Virus record (IMG/VR): IMGVR_UViG_3300042398_000264
Location: 1-25,315 of that record
Reading direction: 5' to 3' (one strand)
Length of the DNA: 25,315 bases
DNA from: a virus
The notes below the pieces were generated by a model, which worked only from the letters and a program-made list of their open reading frames with translations, did not search any database and had not been told where the DNA came from. Positions 12,130 to 20,781 of the stretch are shown here, piece by piece (position 1 is the stretch's first letter; each line of letters opens with the position of its first letter). A program made the position numbers and the translations under genes.

Positions 12130-13653
12130 ATGCAAACAACTGTCTATTCTCCCCAAGACGAGATGCAACTCATGTCAGCGCTTTGGTCACCCAAGATCAA
12201 GGATGACCCACTAGCGTTTGTGTTGTACGCATTTCCATGGAATCAGAAAGGCACGCCTCTAGAGGGCTTTACCGGCCCCCGCAAATGGCAGCGGGAGGTG
12301 CTGACTGATCTGGCCGCGCATATTAAACAAAACGGCGGCAAGGTTGACTTTGACACGTTTAGGATGGCAACCAGCTCGGGTCGAGGTATTGGCAAATCGG
12401 CGTTGGTTAGCTGGCTTACCTTGTGGATGCTCTCCACACGGATTGGCTCTACCACCATCATCTCGGCAAACAGTGAATCTCAATTGCGCTCGGTTACCTG
12501 GGCAGAGATCACTAAATGGTTGGCGATGTCTTTGAACTCGCACTGGTTCGAGGTTTCAGCTACTAGGCTCATGCCCGCCAAGTGGATTACCGAGCTCGTT
12601 GAGCGCGACCTAAAGAAAGGTACGCGCTACTGGTCGGTGGAAGGACGCTTGTGGTCAAGCGAGAATCCTGATGCGTACGCGGGTGTGCACAACTACGACG
12701 GTGTGATGGTGATCTTTGACGAGGCCTCCGGTATTGACGACACCATCTGGGCGGTGACCGCGGGTTTCTTTACCGAGAACACACCAAACCGTTTTTGGTT
12801 GGCGTTCTCAAACCCACGGCGCAACACTGGTTACTTCTTCGAGTGCCACAATTCTAAGCGTGACTTTTGGAACACTAAGATTGTGGACGCACGCACGGTC
12901 GAGGGTACGGACAAGGCGGTCTACCAACAGATTATTGACGAGTATGGGGCAGATTCCTCACAGGCGGCAGTCGAAGTGTACGGTGACTTCCCGTCGGCGG
13001 GCGATGATCAGTTTATATCCGCATTGATTGTGGATGAGGCCATGCGTCGTGCTCGCTACAAAGACCTAAGCGCCCCCATTGTCGTGGGGGTTGACCCAGC
13101 GCGCTTTGGGTCGGACTCAACGGTCATTGCGGTGCGGCAAGGGCGTGACATTATTGCCATCAAACGCTACAAGGGCGACGATACGATGACGGTGGTGGGT
13201 CATGTCATTGAGACGATTGAGGAATACGCCCCCGCAATGGTCGTGATTGACGAGGGCGGTGTGGGTGGTGGGGTTGTGGATCGCTTAAAAGAGCAGCGCT
13301 ATAAGATTCGGGGGGTGAACTTTGGTAGCCGCTCCAAGAATCAGCTTATGTACGGCAATAAACGAGCAGAGATGTGGGGCGAGATGCGTACTTGGTTGAA
13401 GTCTGCCTCTATTCCGTCAGACAGACTGCTCAAGAGTGACCTTATCTCGCCCATGATGAAGCCGGACTCCAAGGGCACGATCTTCTTAGAGAGCAAAAAA
13501 GATATGCGATCAAGAGGCTTGGCCTCACCAGATGCCGCCGATGCGATATGCGTGACGTTTGCGTATCCGATGGCGCATCGTGAGACTGTTGACAAGACCA
13601 TACGCAGGGGGTATTCTGCAAGCGGCGTACAAACTTCATGGATGGGGGCCTAG
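12130..13653 (+). CDS. terL: terminase large subunit
   Basis: 507 residues from the ATG at 12130 (MQTTVYSPQDEMQL). The ATPase domain has Walker A SSGRGIGKS (about 82-90) and Walker B VMVIFDEASG (Asp197, Glu198), with coupling motif FSNPRRNTGYF. The nuclease domain has GVDPARFGSDSTV (Asp322) and MVVIDEGGVGGGV. It powers DNA translocation into the procapsid and cuts the concatemer. No Shine-Dalgarno is visible, and a -10-like TACAAT lies only 8 nt upstream, so a leaderless mRNA is possible. An upstream in-frame start at 11857 would read through the repeat array and is rejected. Confidence 0.95.
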   Translation: MQTTVYSPQDEMQLMSALWSPKIKDDPLAFVLYAFPWNQKGTPLEGFTGPRKWQREVLTDLAAHIKQNGGKVDFDTFRMATSSGRGIGKSALVSWLTLWMLSTRIGSTTIISANSESQLRSVTWAEITKWLAMSLNSHWFEVSATRLMPAKWITELVERDLKKGTRYWSVEGRLWSSENPDAYAGVHNYDGVMVIFDEASGIDDTIWAVTAGFFTENTPNRFWLAFSNPRRNTGYFFECHNSKRDFWNTKIVDARTVEGTDKAVYQQIIDEYGADSSQAAVEVYGDFPSAGDDQFISALIVDEAMRRARYKDLSAPIVVGVDPARFGSDSTVIAVRQGRDIIAIKRYKGDDTMTVVGHVIETIEEYAPAMVVIDEGGVGGGVVDRLKEQRYKIRGVNFGSRSKNQLMYGNKRAEMWGEMRTWLKSASIPSDRLLKSDLISPMMKPDSKGTIFLESKKDMRSRGLASPDAADAICVTFAYPMAHRETVDKTIRRGYSASGVQTSWMGA

Positions 13654-13654
13654 C

Positions 13655-13792
13655 ATGCCGCTAAAAAAGTCACCTACAAAAGAGGCGTTTCGCGCTAATG
13701 TTAAAGCGGAAGTCAAAGCCGGAAAGCCCGTTAAACAAGCCGTTGCAATCGCCTACTCAGTGAAGAAAAATGCTCAGACCAATAAACGATAA
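13655..13792 (+). CDS. 45-residue basic phage protein (DUF6496-like)
   Basis: Starts MPLKKSPTKEAFRANVKAEV and contains KAGKPVKQAVAIAYSVKK. The 'G.P.KQAVAIA' motif is typical of tiny basic phage proteins found near terminase and portal genes. The ATG follows the terL stop by 1 nt, with GGGGG about 8 nt upstream. Strongly basic, so it may bind nucleic acid; function unproven. It overlaps the next gene by 23 nt. Confidence 0.72.
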   Translation: MPLKKSPTKEAFRANVKAEVKAGKPVKQAVAIAYSVKKNAQTNKR

Positions 13793-14015
13793 CATCGTAG
13801 TCAAACCAGACCCGTTTGTGCAGTCTGGATTGATTATTATGCCTGAAGAAGATATGCGCACGGGCGTGGTGGTGGCAGTAGGCCCAGGCAAGAAGGGATC
13901 GAGTCGCCCACTCATGGTGTCGGTCGGTGACCACATCATGTACAGCGGCACCATTGACCAAGAGTTTGATGGGTTGCTAATGATGAAAGACAAGGACGTA
14001 ATTGGAACAATATGA
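13770..14015 (+). CDS. GroES-like co-chaperonin (Cpn10)
   Basis: 81 residues against about 97 in bacterial GroES. The order is conserved: MLRPINDNIVVKPDP (strand 1), a short mobile loop PFVQSGLIIMPEE with hydrophobic L-I-I at 21-23 in place of I-V-L, RTGVVVAVGPGKKG, VSVGDHIMYSG and the final LLMMKDKDVIGTI. The roof loop appears shortened. A phage GroES homologue would cap host GroEL for folding of coat or other virion proteins, as T4 gp31 does. It lies between terL and the portal and overlaps the portal start by 4 nt. Confidence 0.85.
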   Translation: MLRPINDNIVVKPDPFVQSGLIIMPEEDMRTGVVVAVGPGKKGSSRPLMVSVGDHIMYSGTIDQEFDGLLMMKDKDVIGTI

Positions 14016-16177
14016 AAGATAAAGACATCCTGTCAGTCGCCAAAAGCCGTTTTACAATGGCTGTTTCAGCATATTCGGAAAGCCGCGAAGATGAACTGGA
14101 TGATCTACGCTTTTATGCGGCAAGTCCTGACAACCAGTGGCAGTGGCCAGCCGATGTGTTGGCCACCCGTGGTGCGGTGCAAGGTCAGACGATCAACGCC
14201 CGCCCATGCTTGACCATCAATAAGCTACCCCAGCACGTCAGACAAGTTACCAACGATCAGCGCCAAAACCGACCAAGCGGGAAAGTAATTCCCGTGGACG
14301 ACAAGGCGGATGTTGAAGTAGCGGAAGTATTTGACGGGCTTGTACGCCATATAGAGTACATCTCGGATGCGGATGTGGCGTATGACACGGCGTGTGAGAA
14401 CCAAGTGGCGTACGGCGAAGGGTATATCCGTCTGCTCACTGAGTACTGCGACGACAATAGCTTTAACCAAGACATTAAGATTGGCAGGATTCGCAATTCG
14501 TTCTCGGTGTACATGGACCCAACCATCCAAGACCCTTGCGGCTCAGATGCGCAGTGGTGCTTCATTACCGAAGACTTGACTAAAGCTGAATACGAGCGCC
14601 AGTTCCCTGATGCCCAACCTATTTCATCTATGATGTCGCAGGGCGTGGGCGATGCCTCTATCTCGCAGTGGGTAAGCGAAAACACGGTGCGTATTGCTGA
14701 GTACTTCTATATTGAGCATGAGAAAGCCACACTAAACCTGTACTACGGCAACGTGTCGGCCATGAAGGGCTCGGCTGAAGACGAAGACATGGCCATGCGC
14801 GGCATGAAGCCAATTAAGACCCGCATTGTTGACATTAAGAAGGTCAAGTGGTGCAAAATCAACGGTTTTGAGATACTTGAGTCGCAAGATTGGGCGGGCT
14901 CAAACATTCCTGTGGTGCGAGTGGTCGGCAACGAATTTGAGGTTGACGGTCGCATTTATGTCTCCGGCATCGTGCGTAACGCTAAAGATGCGCAGCGGAT
15001 GTATAACTACTGGACGAGCCAAGAAGCTGAGATGTTAGCCTTGGCACCCAAAGCCCCCTTTATCGGCTACGGTGGTCAGTTCGAGGGCTACGAGAACCAG
15101 TGGAAGACAGCCAACACGACCAACTGGCCGTATCTGGAAGTCAACCCTGATGTGACCGACGGTGCGGGTGCGGTATTGCCCTTGCCACAGCGTGCGCCCC
15201 CACCACTGCCCCAAACTGGTCTAATTCAAGCCAAAATGGGCGCCAGTGACGATATTAAGGGCACCACAGGACAATATGACTCTAGCCTTGGTCAGACCTC
15301 TAACGAGCGTTCTGGTAAGGCTATCTTGGCCCGCGAGCGTCAATCGGATGTGGGGACTTATCACTACGTTGATAACCTTGCGCGTGCGGTGCGCTACATT
15401 ACCCGTCAGATCGTGGACTTGATCCCTAAAATTTACGACACTGAGCGCATTGCGCGCATTGTTGGTGAAGACGGCGAAACAGGCATTATTAAGGTAAACC
15501 CTAATCAGCCCATGCCGGTCAATAAGATTATGGATCAGCAGGGCATTGTGCTTGAGAAGATTTATAACCTCGGTGTTGGTAAGTACGATGTCTGTGTGAC
15601 GACCGGCCCAAGCTACATGACTAAGCGTCAGGAAGCTCTGGAGGCGATGGCGCAGCTCTTGCAAGGCAACCCACAGTTGTGGGCGGTTGCGGGCGACTTG
15701 TTCATCAAGAACATGGATTGGCCTGGTGCGCAGGAAATGTCCAAGCGCTTTGCCAAGACCATTGATCCTAAGATCATGGAAGGCGGCGATGACTCACCTG
15801 AGATGCAGGCCGCTAAGATGCAAATGGATGCCATGAATCAAGAGATGGAGCAGATGATGAATATGCTCCAGAATATCGGCAAGTCTGTCGAGGTTCAAGA
15901 GCAGCAACGTGCGGATTACGAGGCTCAGATCAAGGCGTTTGATGCTGAAACCAAACGTATCTCGGCAGTCCAAGCCGGCATGACCTTTGAGCAAATTCAA
16001 GATATTGTTAACGGCACGATTGCGGCTGCCTTGGATACGGGCGATCTGATTGGTGGCGCGCCAGAGCGTCAAGCCTTTGAGATGCCTGAAATGGCACCGC
16101 CACAAGAACAGATGATGCCTCCGCCTGATCAAATGCAACAAATGCCGCCCCCTGAAATGATGGAGCCACAAAGATGA
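14012..16177 (+). CDS. portal protein (P22-like)
   Basis: 721 residues, the size of P22 gp1. Typical features are TINKLPQHVRQVTNDQRQNR, DTACENQVAYGEGYIRLLTE, FSVYMDPTIQDPCGSDAQW, YWTSQEAEMLALAPKAPFI, GQTSNERSGKAILARERQS and FIKNMDWPGAQEMSKRF. The last 120 residues are a Gln/Glu coiled-coil-like segment followed by a Met/Pro/Gln-rich tail. It forms the dodecameric ring at the head vertex through which TerL pumps DNA. It begins inside the co-chaperonin stop and ends inside the next ATG (ATGA both times). Confidence 0.93.
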   Translation: MKDKDILSVAKSRFTMAVSAYSESREDELDDLRFYAASPDNQWQWPADVLATRGAVQGQTINARPCLTINKLPQHVRQVTNDQRQNRPSGKVIPVDDKADVEVAEVFDGLVRHIEYISDADVAYDTACENQVAYGEGYIRLLTEYCDDNSFNQDIKIGRIRNSFSVYMDPTIQDPCGSDAQWCFITEDLTKAEYERQFPDAQPISSMMSQGVGDASISQWVSENTVRIAEYFYIEHEKATLNLYYGNVSAMKGSAEDEDMAMRGMKPIKTRIVDIKKVKWCKINGFEILESQDWAGSNIPVVRVVGNEFEVDGRIYVSGIVRNAKDAQRMYNYWTSQEAEMLALAPKAPFIGYGGQFEGYENQWKTANTTNWPYLEVNPDVTDGAGAVLPLPQRAPPPLPQTGLIQAKMGASDDIKGTTGQYDSSLGQTSNERSGKAILARERQSDVGTYHYVDNLARAVRYITRQIVDLIPKIYDTERIARIVGEDGETGIIKVNPNQPMPVNKIMDQQGIVLEKIYNLGVGKYDVCVTTGPSYMTKRQEALEAMAQLLQGNPQLWAVAGDLFIKNMDWPGAQEMSKRFAKTIDPKIMEGGDDSPEMQAAKMQMDAMNQEMEQMMNMLQNIGKSVEVQEQQRADYEAQIKAFDAETKRISAVQAGMTFEQIQDIVNGTIAAALDTGDLIGGAPERQAFEMPEMAPPQEQMMPPPDQMQQMPPPEMMEPQR

Positions 16178-16536
16178 AAGCCTGTGATTTTGTAGGTATG
16201 CTGTTTTTAGCGCGGGATGTTACGCACTCCGTGCATTTGAATACTCGCAGCTATTCTAAGCACAAAGCACTGCAAAAGTTCTATGAGAACATTATCGAAC
16301 TTGCAGACGCATTTGCTGAAGCGTATCAGGGGCGAAGTGGCTTGATGGGTCCGATTTCTTTGAGTTCTGCTAAAAAGACTACAAATGTAGTTGATTTTTT
16401 AGAGAACCAATTAGAGGATATTGAGGCTAATCGGTATAAAATCTGTGATAAAGACGACTCCACAATGCAGCAACTGATAGATAATATAATTGAGTTGTAT
16501 TTGACGACTCTCTACCGATTAAGGTTTTTAGCATGA
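16174..16536 (+). CDS. DUF5856 family protein
   Basis: 120 residues. FLARDVTHSVHLNTRSYSKH, KALQKFYENIIELADAFAEA, YQGR and a helical C terminus match the DUF5856 family of phage proteins. Its pattern of helices with His, Asp and Glu suggests a ferritin-like or four-helix fold; whether it binds metal is not known to me. It overlaps both neighbours by 4 nt, in the middle of the virion operon. Confidence 0.8.
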   Translation: MKACDFVGMLFLARDVTHSVHLNTRSYSKHKALQKFYENIIELADAFAEAYQGRSGLMGPISLSSAKKTTNVVDFLENQLEDIEANRYKICDKDDSTMQQLIDNIIELYLTTLYRLRFLA

Positions 16537-17321
16537 CAACAGCTTACGTCTCGCAAACTCAGTACGGCAAAAACGAAAATTTTGCTTTACAAGTGGCGCG
16601 TGGGCAAGTGCAAGGTCATTCAGCTATAACAATATTTGGCTACAACCCTGATATTGATACTTCTGAGGAATCAGTGTGGCCAGATGGTGGCACTGTAATT
16701 CACCCTACTGTTGCTTCCGTTTTAAAAATAAGTTCAAGTGACGCTGTGGATGCAAGCCCAAGTGGCACAGGCGCGCGCTCTGTTCGTATCACAGGCTTAA
16801 ACGGCAGCTACGATGAAGTGTCTGAAACGGTTGTATTGAACGGTCAGACAGCGGTCAACACTGTCAATAGTTACCTATATGTCAACGGGCTAACGGTAAC
16901 TTCCGTAGGCTCTGGCGGTGCAAACGCAGGCAACATTAACGTCGGCACAGGCACTGTAACGTCTGGCGTTCCTGCCGTGCTGTACGATATAATATCAATT
17001 GGCTATAACAACCGCACTACGGGTCATTATTGTGTCCCAGCGGGTTATACGGGATATTTGGTTCATGGAATGTTTACTGCTGGGCAAGCGTCTGGTAGTA
17101 CTTCAGTCACAGGAAAACTTCTTATTCATTCATCTGACGATAATATTGTTCGTGTTGGCGCAATTACAACGCTAAACAACGGCGTTGTGCAATATGTGTT
17201 TGATTACCCAACAGCTATTCCAGAGAAAAATTGTATCGGTGCGACTGCAATAGGTTCAGCCGCTAACAATTCTGTCTCAAGTATGTTTAATATTTGTTTA
17301 ATTAAAAACAACACGGGCTAA
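16533..17321 (+). CDS. probable virion structural protein
   Basis: 262 residues, rich in Gly, Thr, Ser and Asn with alternating beta patterns. TIFGYNPDIDTSEESVWPDG, SGTGARSVRITGLNGSYDEV and GQTAVNTVNSYLYVNGLTV recall a widespread phage structural protein family with 'GaR.v.i.GLdg.y.e..E.v.LNG'. No enzymatic motif. Likely a head- or tail-surface protein; assignment is from composition and position. Confidence 0.7.
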   Translation: MTTAYVSQTQYGKNENFALQVARGQVQGHSAITIFGYNPDIDTSEESVWPDGGTVIHPTVASVLKISSSDAVDASPSGTGARSVRITGLNGSYDEVSETVVLNGQTAVNTVNSYLYVNGLTVTSVGSGGANAGNINVGTGTVTSGVPAVLYDIISIGYNNRTTGHYCVPAGYTGYLVHGMFTAGQASGSTSVTGKLLIHSSDDNIVRVGAITTLNNGVVQYVFDYPTAIPEKNCIGATAIGSAANNSVSSMFNICLIKNNTG

Positions 17322-17323
17322 AT

Positions 17324-17626
17324 ATGGAACTTCTTAAACCATTGGCAAAAGCCGACTTTCCTGGCGCAGCTGTTGCGTACACGGGATCAGCAGGCAACAC
17401 AAGCACATGGAATGCCGGTCCTCAAGGCGTCATTGTTTGGTCTACTACCCCCGCTTACATTGAAGTCGGCGAAGGCGCGGTGGCAACAACTGCCAGCACC
17501 CCAATCCCCGCCTTCACGCCCATCCCGTTTGCCGTGCCTAATGGCTCAGGTGGATTGTGGAGAGTAAGCGCCATTCAGGTGTCTGATGCTGGATCGGTGT
17601 ATTGCAAGCCGGTTAATAAAGAATGA
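17324..17626 (+). CDS. small virion-associated protein
   Basis: 100 residues, starting MELLKPLAKADFPGAAVAYT, with WNAGPQGVIVWSTTPAYIEV. Beta-rich and small, like decoration or adaptor proteins seen next to phage coat genes. Starts 2 nt after the previous stop; the stop overlaps the next ATG. Function not established. Confidence 0.65.
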   Translation: MELLKPLAKADFPGAAVAYTGSAGNTSTWNAGPQGVIVWSTTPAYIEVGEGAVATTASTPIPAFTPIPFAVPNGSGGLWRVSAIQVSDAGSVYCKPVNKE

Positions 17627-17790
17627 GTTTCGGTGTCGCCCTGCGTAACAGTGTAGCCCTTGGGCTTGGTGGCATTGCGACCTTGTTCTCGGGTACCCGT
17701 GATAGCGGTGCTTCTGTGAGCAACCTTCTTACCGAGTCTGGGGATAATTTAATCCAAGAAGACGGCGGCTTGATCCTTTTGGAGCCTTGA
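17623..17790 (+). CDS. 55-residue phage protein (LLTESGDNLIQEDGG type)
   Basis: Starts MSFGVALRNSVALGLGGIAT and ends with the repeat-like TESGDNLIQEDGGLILLEP. The 'L.tE.g..L..EdG..lL.E' ending is common in tiny phage proteins around tail genes. The start overlaps the previous stop (ATGA), and its final GGAG codon serves as ribosome-binding site for the next gene. Confidence 0.7.
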   Translation: MSFGVALRNSVALGLGGIATLFSGTRDSGASVSNLLTESGDNLIQEDGGLILLEP

Positions 17791-17791
17791 C

Positions 17792-19765
17792 ATGGCAGTC
17801 AATCTTTCCCCAGTTGGCGGCGTTGCCGCACAATTTTTTGATAATAACGGTGTAATTCTGACCGGCGGTAAGATTTACACTTACACTGCTGGGTCTTCTA
17901 CACCGCAGACAACATACACAAGCAGCAGCGGTAACACAGCCCACAGCAACCCTATTATTCTTGACGCATCAGGGCGTGTGCCTAGCGGTGAGATTTGGTT
18001 GACAGATGGACTGTCGTACAAGTTTCTTCTTAAAGACGCAAATGACGTATTGATCGGCACTTATGACAATATTGTTGGCATTAACGCCAATTTTATTAAT
18101 TACACCGGTGAGCAAGAGATTCAGACGGCGACTGCCGGCCAGACCGTCTTTACGCTGACCACCATGCAATACCAACCAGGCACTAATAGCCTGTCGGTGT
18201 TTGTGGACGGTGTAAACCAGTACGGTCCAGGCGCTCAGTACGCCTACGTTGAAACTAGCAGCACAGTCATTACTTTTGTGACCGGTTTGCACGTTGGGGC
18301 TTCGGTTAAGTTTACGACCGCCACAATTAACTCATCGTCTTACGGTGATGCGTCGCAAGTTGGGTTTACTGGATTTAAAGGTCAAACAGGTAACGTCCAA
18401 GACTTAGCCGACAATGATGGTTCTGATTGGGTTGGCTTTTTACAAGAAGGCACCGGTGCGGTAGCTATCTCTGTTCAAGACAAACTGCGTCAAGTTGTTA
18501 ACGTCAATGATTTTGGTGCTGTCGGTGATGGCACAACAGACGATTTAGCAGCAATCCAAGCTGCAATTGATGCTGTTGGCTTGAGTGGCGGCGGTATTGT
18601 TCAATTGCAAGCTGGGTTTTACGCAATCTCAGATCAGTTAACCATCAACTATGATGACGTCACGATTCAAGGTGCTGGCAACAATACTTCGTGGATTAAA
18701 GTCACTGGCGCAAACAAAAACGGCATTAAAGTAAATGGCGTTTCTGGTACTCCAATTCGCAACATTATGTTGCGCGATTTCAGCATCATTTTGGCCACCG
18801 CAGCGACTGCCAATTCAATTGGTTTGGATTTAAATTTCACAGTATTTGCAATTGTTGAGCGTATGCAAATCCACGACTTTTTGTTTGGGTTCCGCATGGA
18901 AGGCGCAACTAATTCGCAGATTACTAAAGTCGGCTCAACCTACACAGGCAGCACAAACAATTTTATTGGGTTTGTAATTTATGGCGGCGCGTCAGGTTCG
19001 GCGAGCGCCAACGCATCAAGCATATTGCGCGATTGTTATTCGTCTGGCGTGTCTGGGTTAACCGGTCAGATTGGTTTTAAAGTGTACGGCTCATATATGT
19101 CGGACATTCAATTTGACAATTGCGAAACTGCTTTGACCAACTATGGTTATTCTCTGGATTATACGTCTGCGCCTAACTTCAACGTGGACATAATCATCCG
19201 CAACCCGATTGTGGACCGATATTTTGTGCAGGGCATCCTTGTTGATGGTTTGCCGTCCAACGGCATTTTGCAAATTATCGGTGGGTATAGCAACCCCGAC
19301 ACACTTGGTGTTGCTGCACAAAATATTTATCTTGATACTTGTCTTGGTGCTGTTAACGTAGTCGGGCATGAGTTTATGGCTCTTACAAACACCATATATA
19401 CAGACGGTTTTTATGCTGATAATTGTTCAGGATTAACGGTGTCTGGATGCGTGTTTAGTATGCTAGATAAAGGCATTTATATGAATAGCTGCGGGTACAG
19501 CGTAATCGCGAACAACATCTTTAAAGGTGGCAACCCGTCAGCGTTTAGCAAGATGGTTGAAATTATTGGCGGTGCTAGAGTCATGGTCAACGGCAACTCA
19601 TTTGACGGTGCAACTGAAGGTGTAGTCATTGACGTAACATCTAGCGGCTGCGGTATTGTTGGAAATACTGCAAACGTATCAACTGTTGCAACACGTTACA
19701 CAAACTCAGGCAGCGGCCCGATTGGTGGCGCAGATGGCTCAACTGGTCTTAACAGCGGAATTTAA
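17792..19765 (+). CDS. tail spike with pectate-lyase-like beta-helix
   Basis: 657 residues. The N terminus (SPVGGVAAQFFDNNGVILTG, GKIYTYTAGSSTPQTTYTSS, DASGRVPSGEIWLTDGLSYK) is a head- or tail-binding domain typical of podovirus spikes. From about residue 235, VNDFGAVGDGTTDDLAAIQA opens a pectate-lyase-3/P22-type right-handed beta-helix that fills the rest. Such spikes bind and often depolymerise surface polysaccharide. The catalytic residues cannot be assigned by eye. GGAG lies 7 nt before the ATG. Confidence 0.85.
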   Translation: MAVNLSPVGGVAAQFFDNNGVILTGGKIYTYTAGSSTPQTTYTSSSGNTAHSNPIILDASGRVPSGEIWLTDGLSYKFLLKDANDVLIGTYDNIVGINANFINYTGEQEIQTATAGQTVFTLTTMQYQPGTNSLSVFVDGVNQYGPGAQYAYVETSSTVITFVTGLHVGASVKFTTATINSSSYGDASQVGFTGFKGQTGNVQDLADNDGSDWVGFLQEGTGAVAISVQDKLRQVVNVNDFGAVGDGTTDDLAAIQAAIDAVGLSGGGIVQLQAGFYAISDQLTINYDDVTIQGAGNNTSWIKVTGANKNGIKVNGVSGTPIRNIMLRDFSIILATAATANSIGLDLNFTVFAIVERMQIHDFLFGFRMEGATNSQITKVGSTYTGSTNNFIGFVIYGGASGSASANASSILRDCYSSGVSGLTGQIGFKVYGSYMSDIQFDNCETALTNYGYSLDYTSAPNFNVDIIIRNPIVDRYFVQGILVDGLPSNGILQIIGGYSNPDTLGVAAQNIYLDTCLGAVNVVGHEFMALTNTIYTDGFYADNCSGLTVSGCVFSMLDKGIYMNSCGYSVIANNIFKGGNPSAFSKMVEIIGGARVMVNGNSFDGATEGVVIDVTSSGCGIVGNTANVSTVATRYTNSGSGPIGGADGSTGLNSGI

Positions 19766-19774
19766 GGAACTAAA

Positions 19775-20767
19775 ATGGCAGACAAGAAAATTTCAGCGTT
19801 AACAGCGGCGACTACCCCGCTTGCGGGGACTGAGGTTTTGCCTATTGTGCAAACCGGAACAACAGTAAAAGCAAGCATTGCTAATATCCAAGCTACTCCT
19901 GTTGCAGTCGGCACAGCAAACGCCATACAATTTTTAAATGCAAGTAAGGTGCCTACGACAAGCGCCAATTTATTGTTTGACGGTGCGGTAGTTGCTGTTG
20001 GCGGCACATCTAGCGCTTGGTCTGGTGTCGGTAATGTGGTGCAACTGACAGGTACTGCGCTATGGGGTTCTAGTGCTGTTGGCCACGTTTCGGTCAACAC
20101 ATACTTTGACGGTTCTAACTATAAATACCTGACTACTGATTTTGTAACTGATTACTACCAGTTTGCTGGATCTCATGTATTTAGATACGCCCCATCAGGA
20201 ACAGCAGGAACAAACGTACCCTTTAATACGGGTATGACGCTAGATGCTTCTGGCAACTTGCTAGTTGGTACTACCAGCGCATCGTTTGGTCAATCAGGTT
20301 TTCTTTTTCTTCCAGGTTACAGCGCAGCCGGAAATTCAGGGGCTGCAATTCAACACATAAACGGTTCTGCGTCTGGTTCAAATTATTTAGCGTTTATTTA
20401 TAATGCAGGGCAGATTGGTAATATTTCACAAAACGGCACAACTGGCGTTTTATACAACCTCACATCAGACTATCGCTTAAAGAATGACCAACAGCCCCTA
20501 ACAGGTTCTAAAGACTTTATCATGGCGTTACAGCCTAAGAAGTGGCAATGGTGGGACGGCTCAGGTGAGGGTGTTGGCTTTATAGCGCATGAGTTTATGG
20601 AAGTTGCAACTCAGTCTGGCGTAGGCGAAAAAGATGCTGTAGACGCTAATGGCAATCCTCAATATCAAGCAATTCAACCGTCTAGTGCAGAAGTGATTGC
20701 AAACCTTGTTTCATTCATTCAAGAACTTAGAAACGAATTTGATGAATATAAGCTGTCTCATCCTTGA
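19775..20767 (+). CDS. tail fibre with C-terminal S74 intramolecular chaperone
   Basis: 330 residues. The N terminus ISALTAATTPLAGTEVLPIV is the usual attachment motif of phage fibres. A beta-rich shaft follows. From residue 231, SDYRLKNDQQPLTGSKDFIM and WWDGSGEGVGFIAHEFMEV form a Peptidase_S74-type autocleaving trimerisation domain with the Ser-Asp and Lys of the catalytic site, ending in a coiled-coil (AEVIANLVSFIQELRNEFDE). The chaperone is expected to self-cleave before the Ser of SDYRLK. Confidence 0.85.
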   Translation: MADKKISALTAATTPLAGTEVLPIVQTGTTVKASIANIQATPVAVGTANAIQFLNASKVPTTSANLLFDGAVVAVGGTSSAWSGVGNVVQLTGTALWGSSAVGHVSVNTYFDGSNYKYLTTDFVTDYYQFAGSHVFRYAPSGTAGTNVPFNTGMTLDASGNLLVGTTSASFGQSGFLFLPGYSAAGNSGAAIQHINGSASGSNYLAFIYNAGQIGNISQNGTTGVLYNLTSDYRLKNDQQPLTGSKDFIMALQPKKWQWWDGSGEGVGFIAHEFMEVATQSGVGEKDAVDANGNPQYQAIQPSSAEVIANLVSFIQELRNEFDEYKLSHP

Positions 20768-20781
20768 TTTAGGAAAATAGA

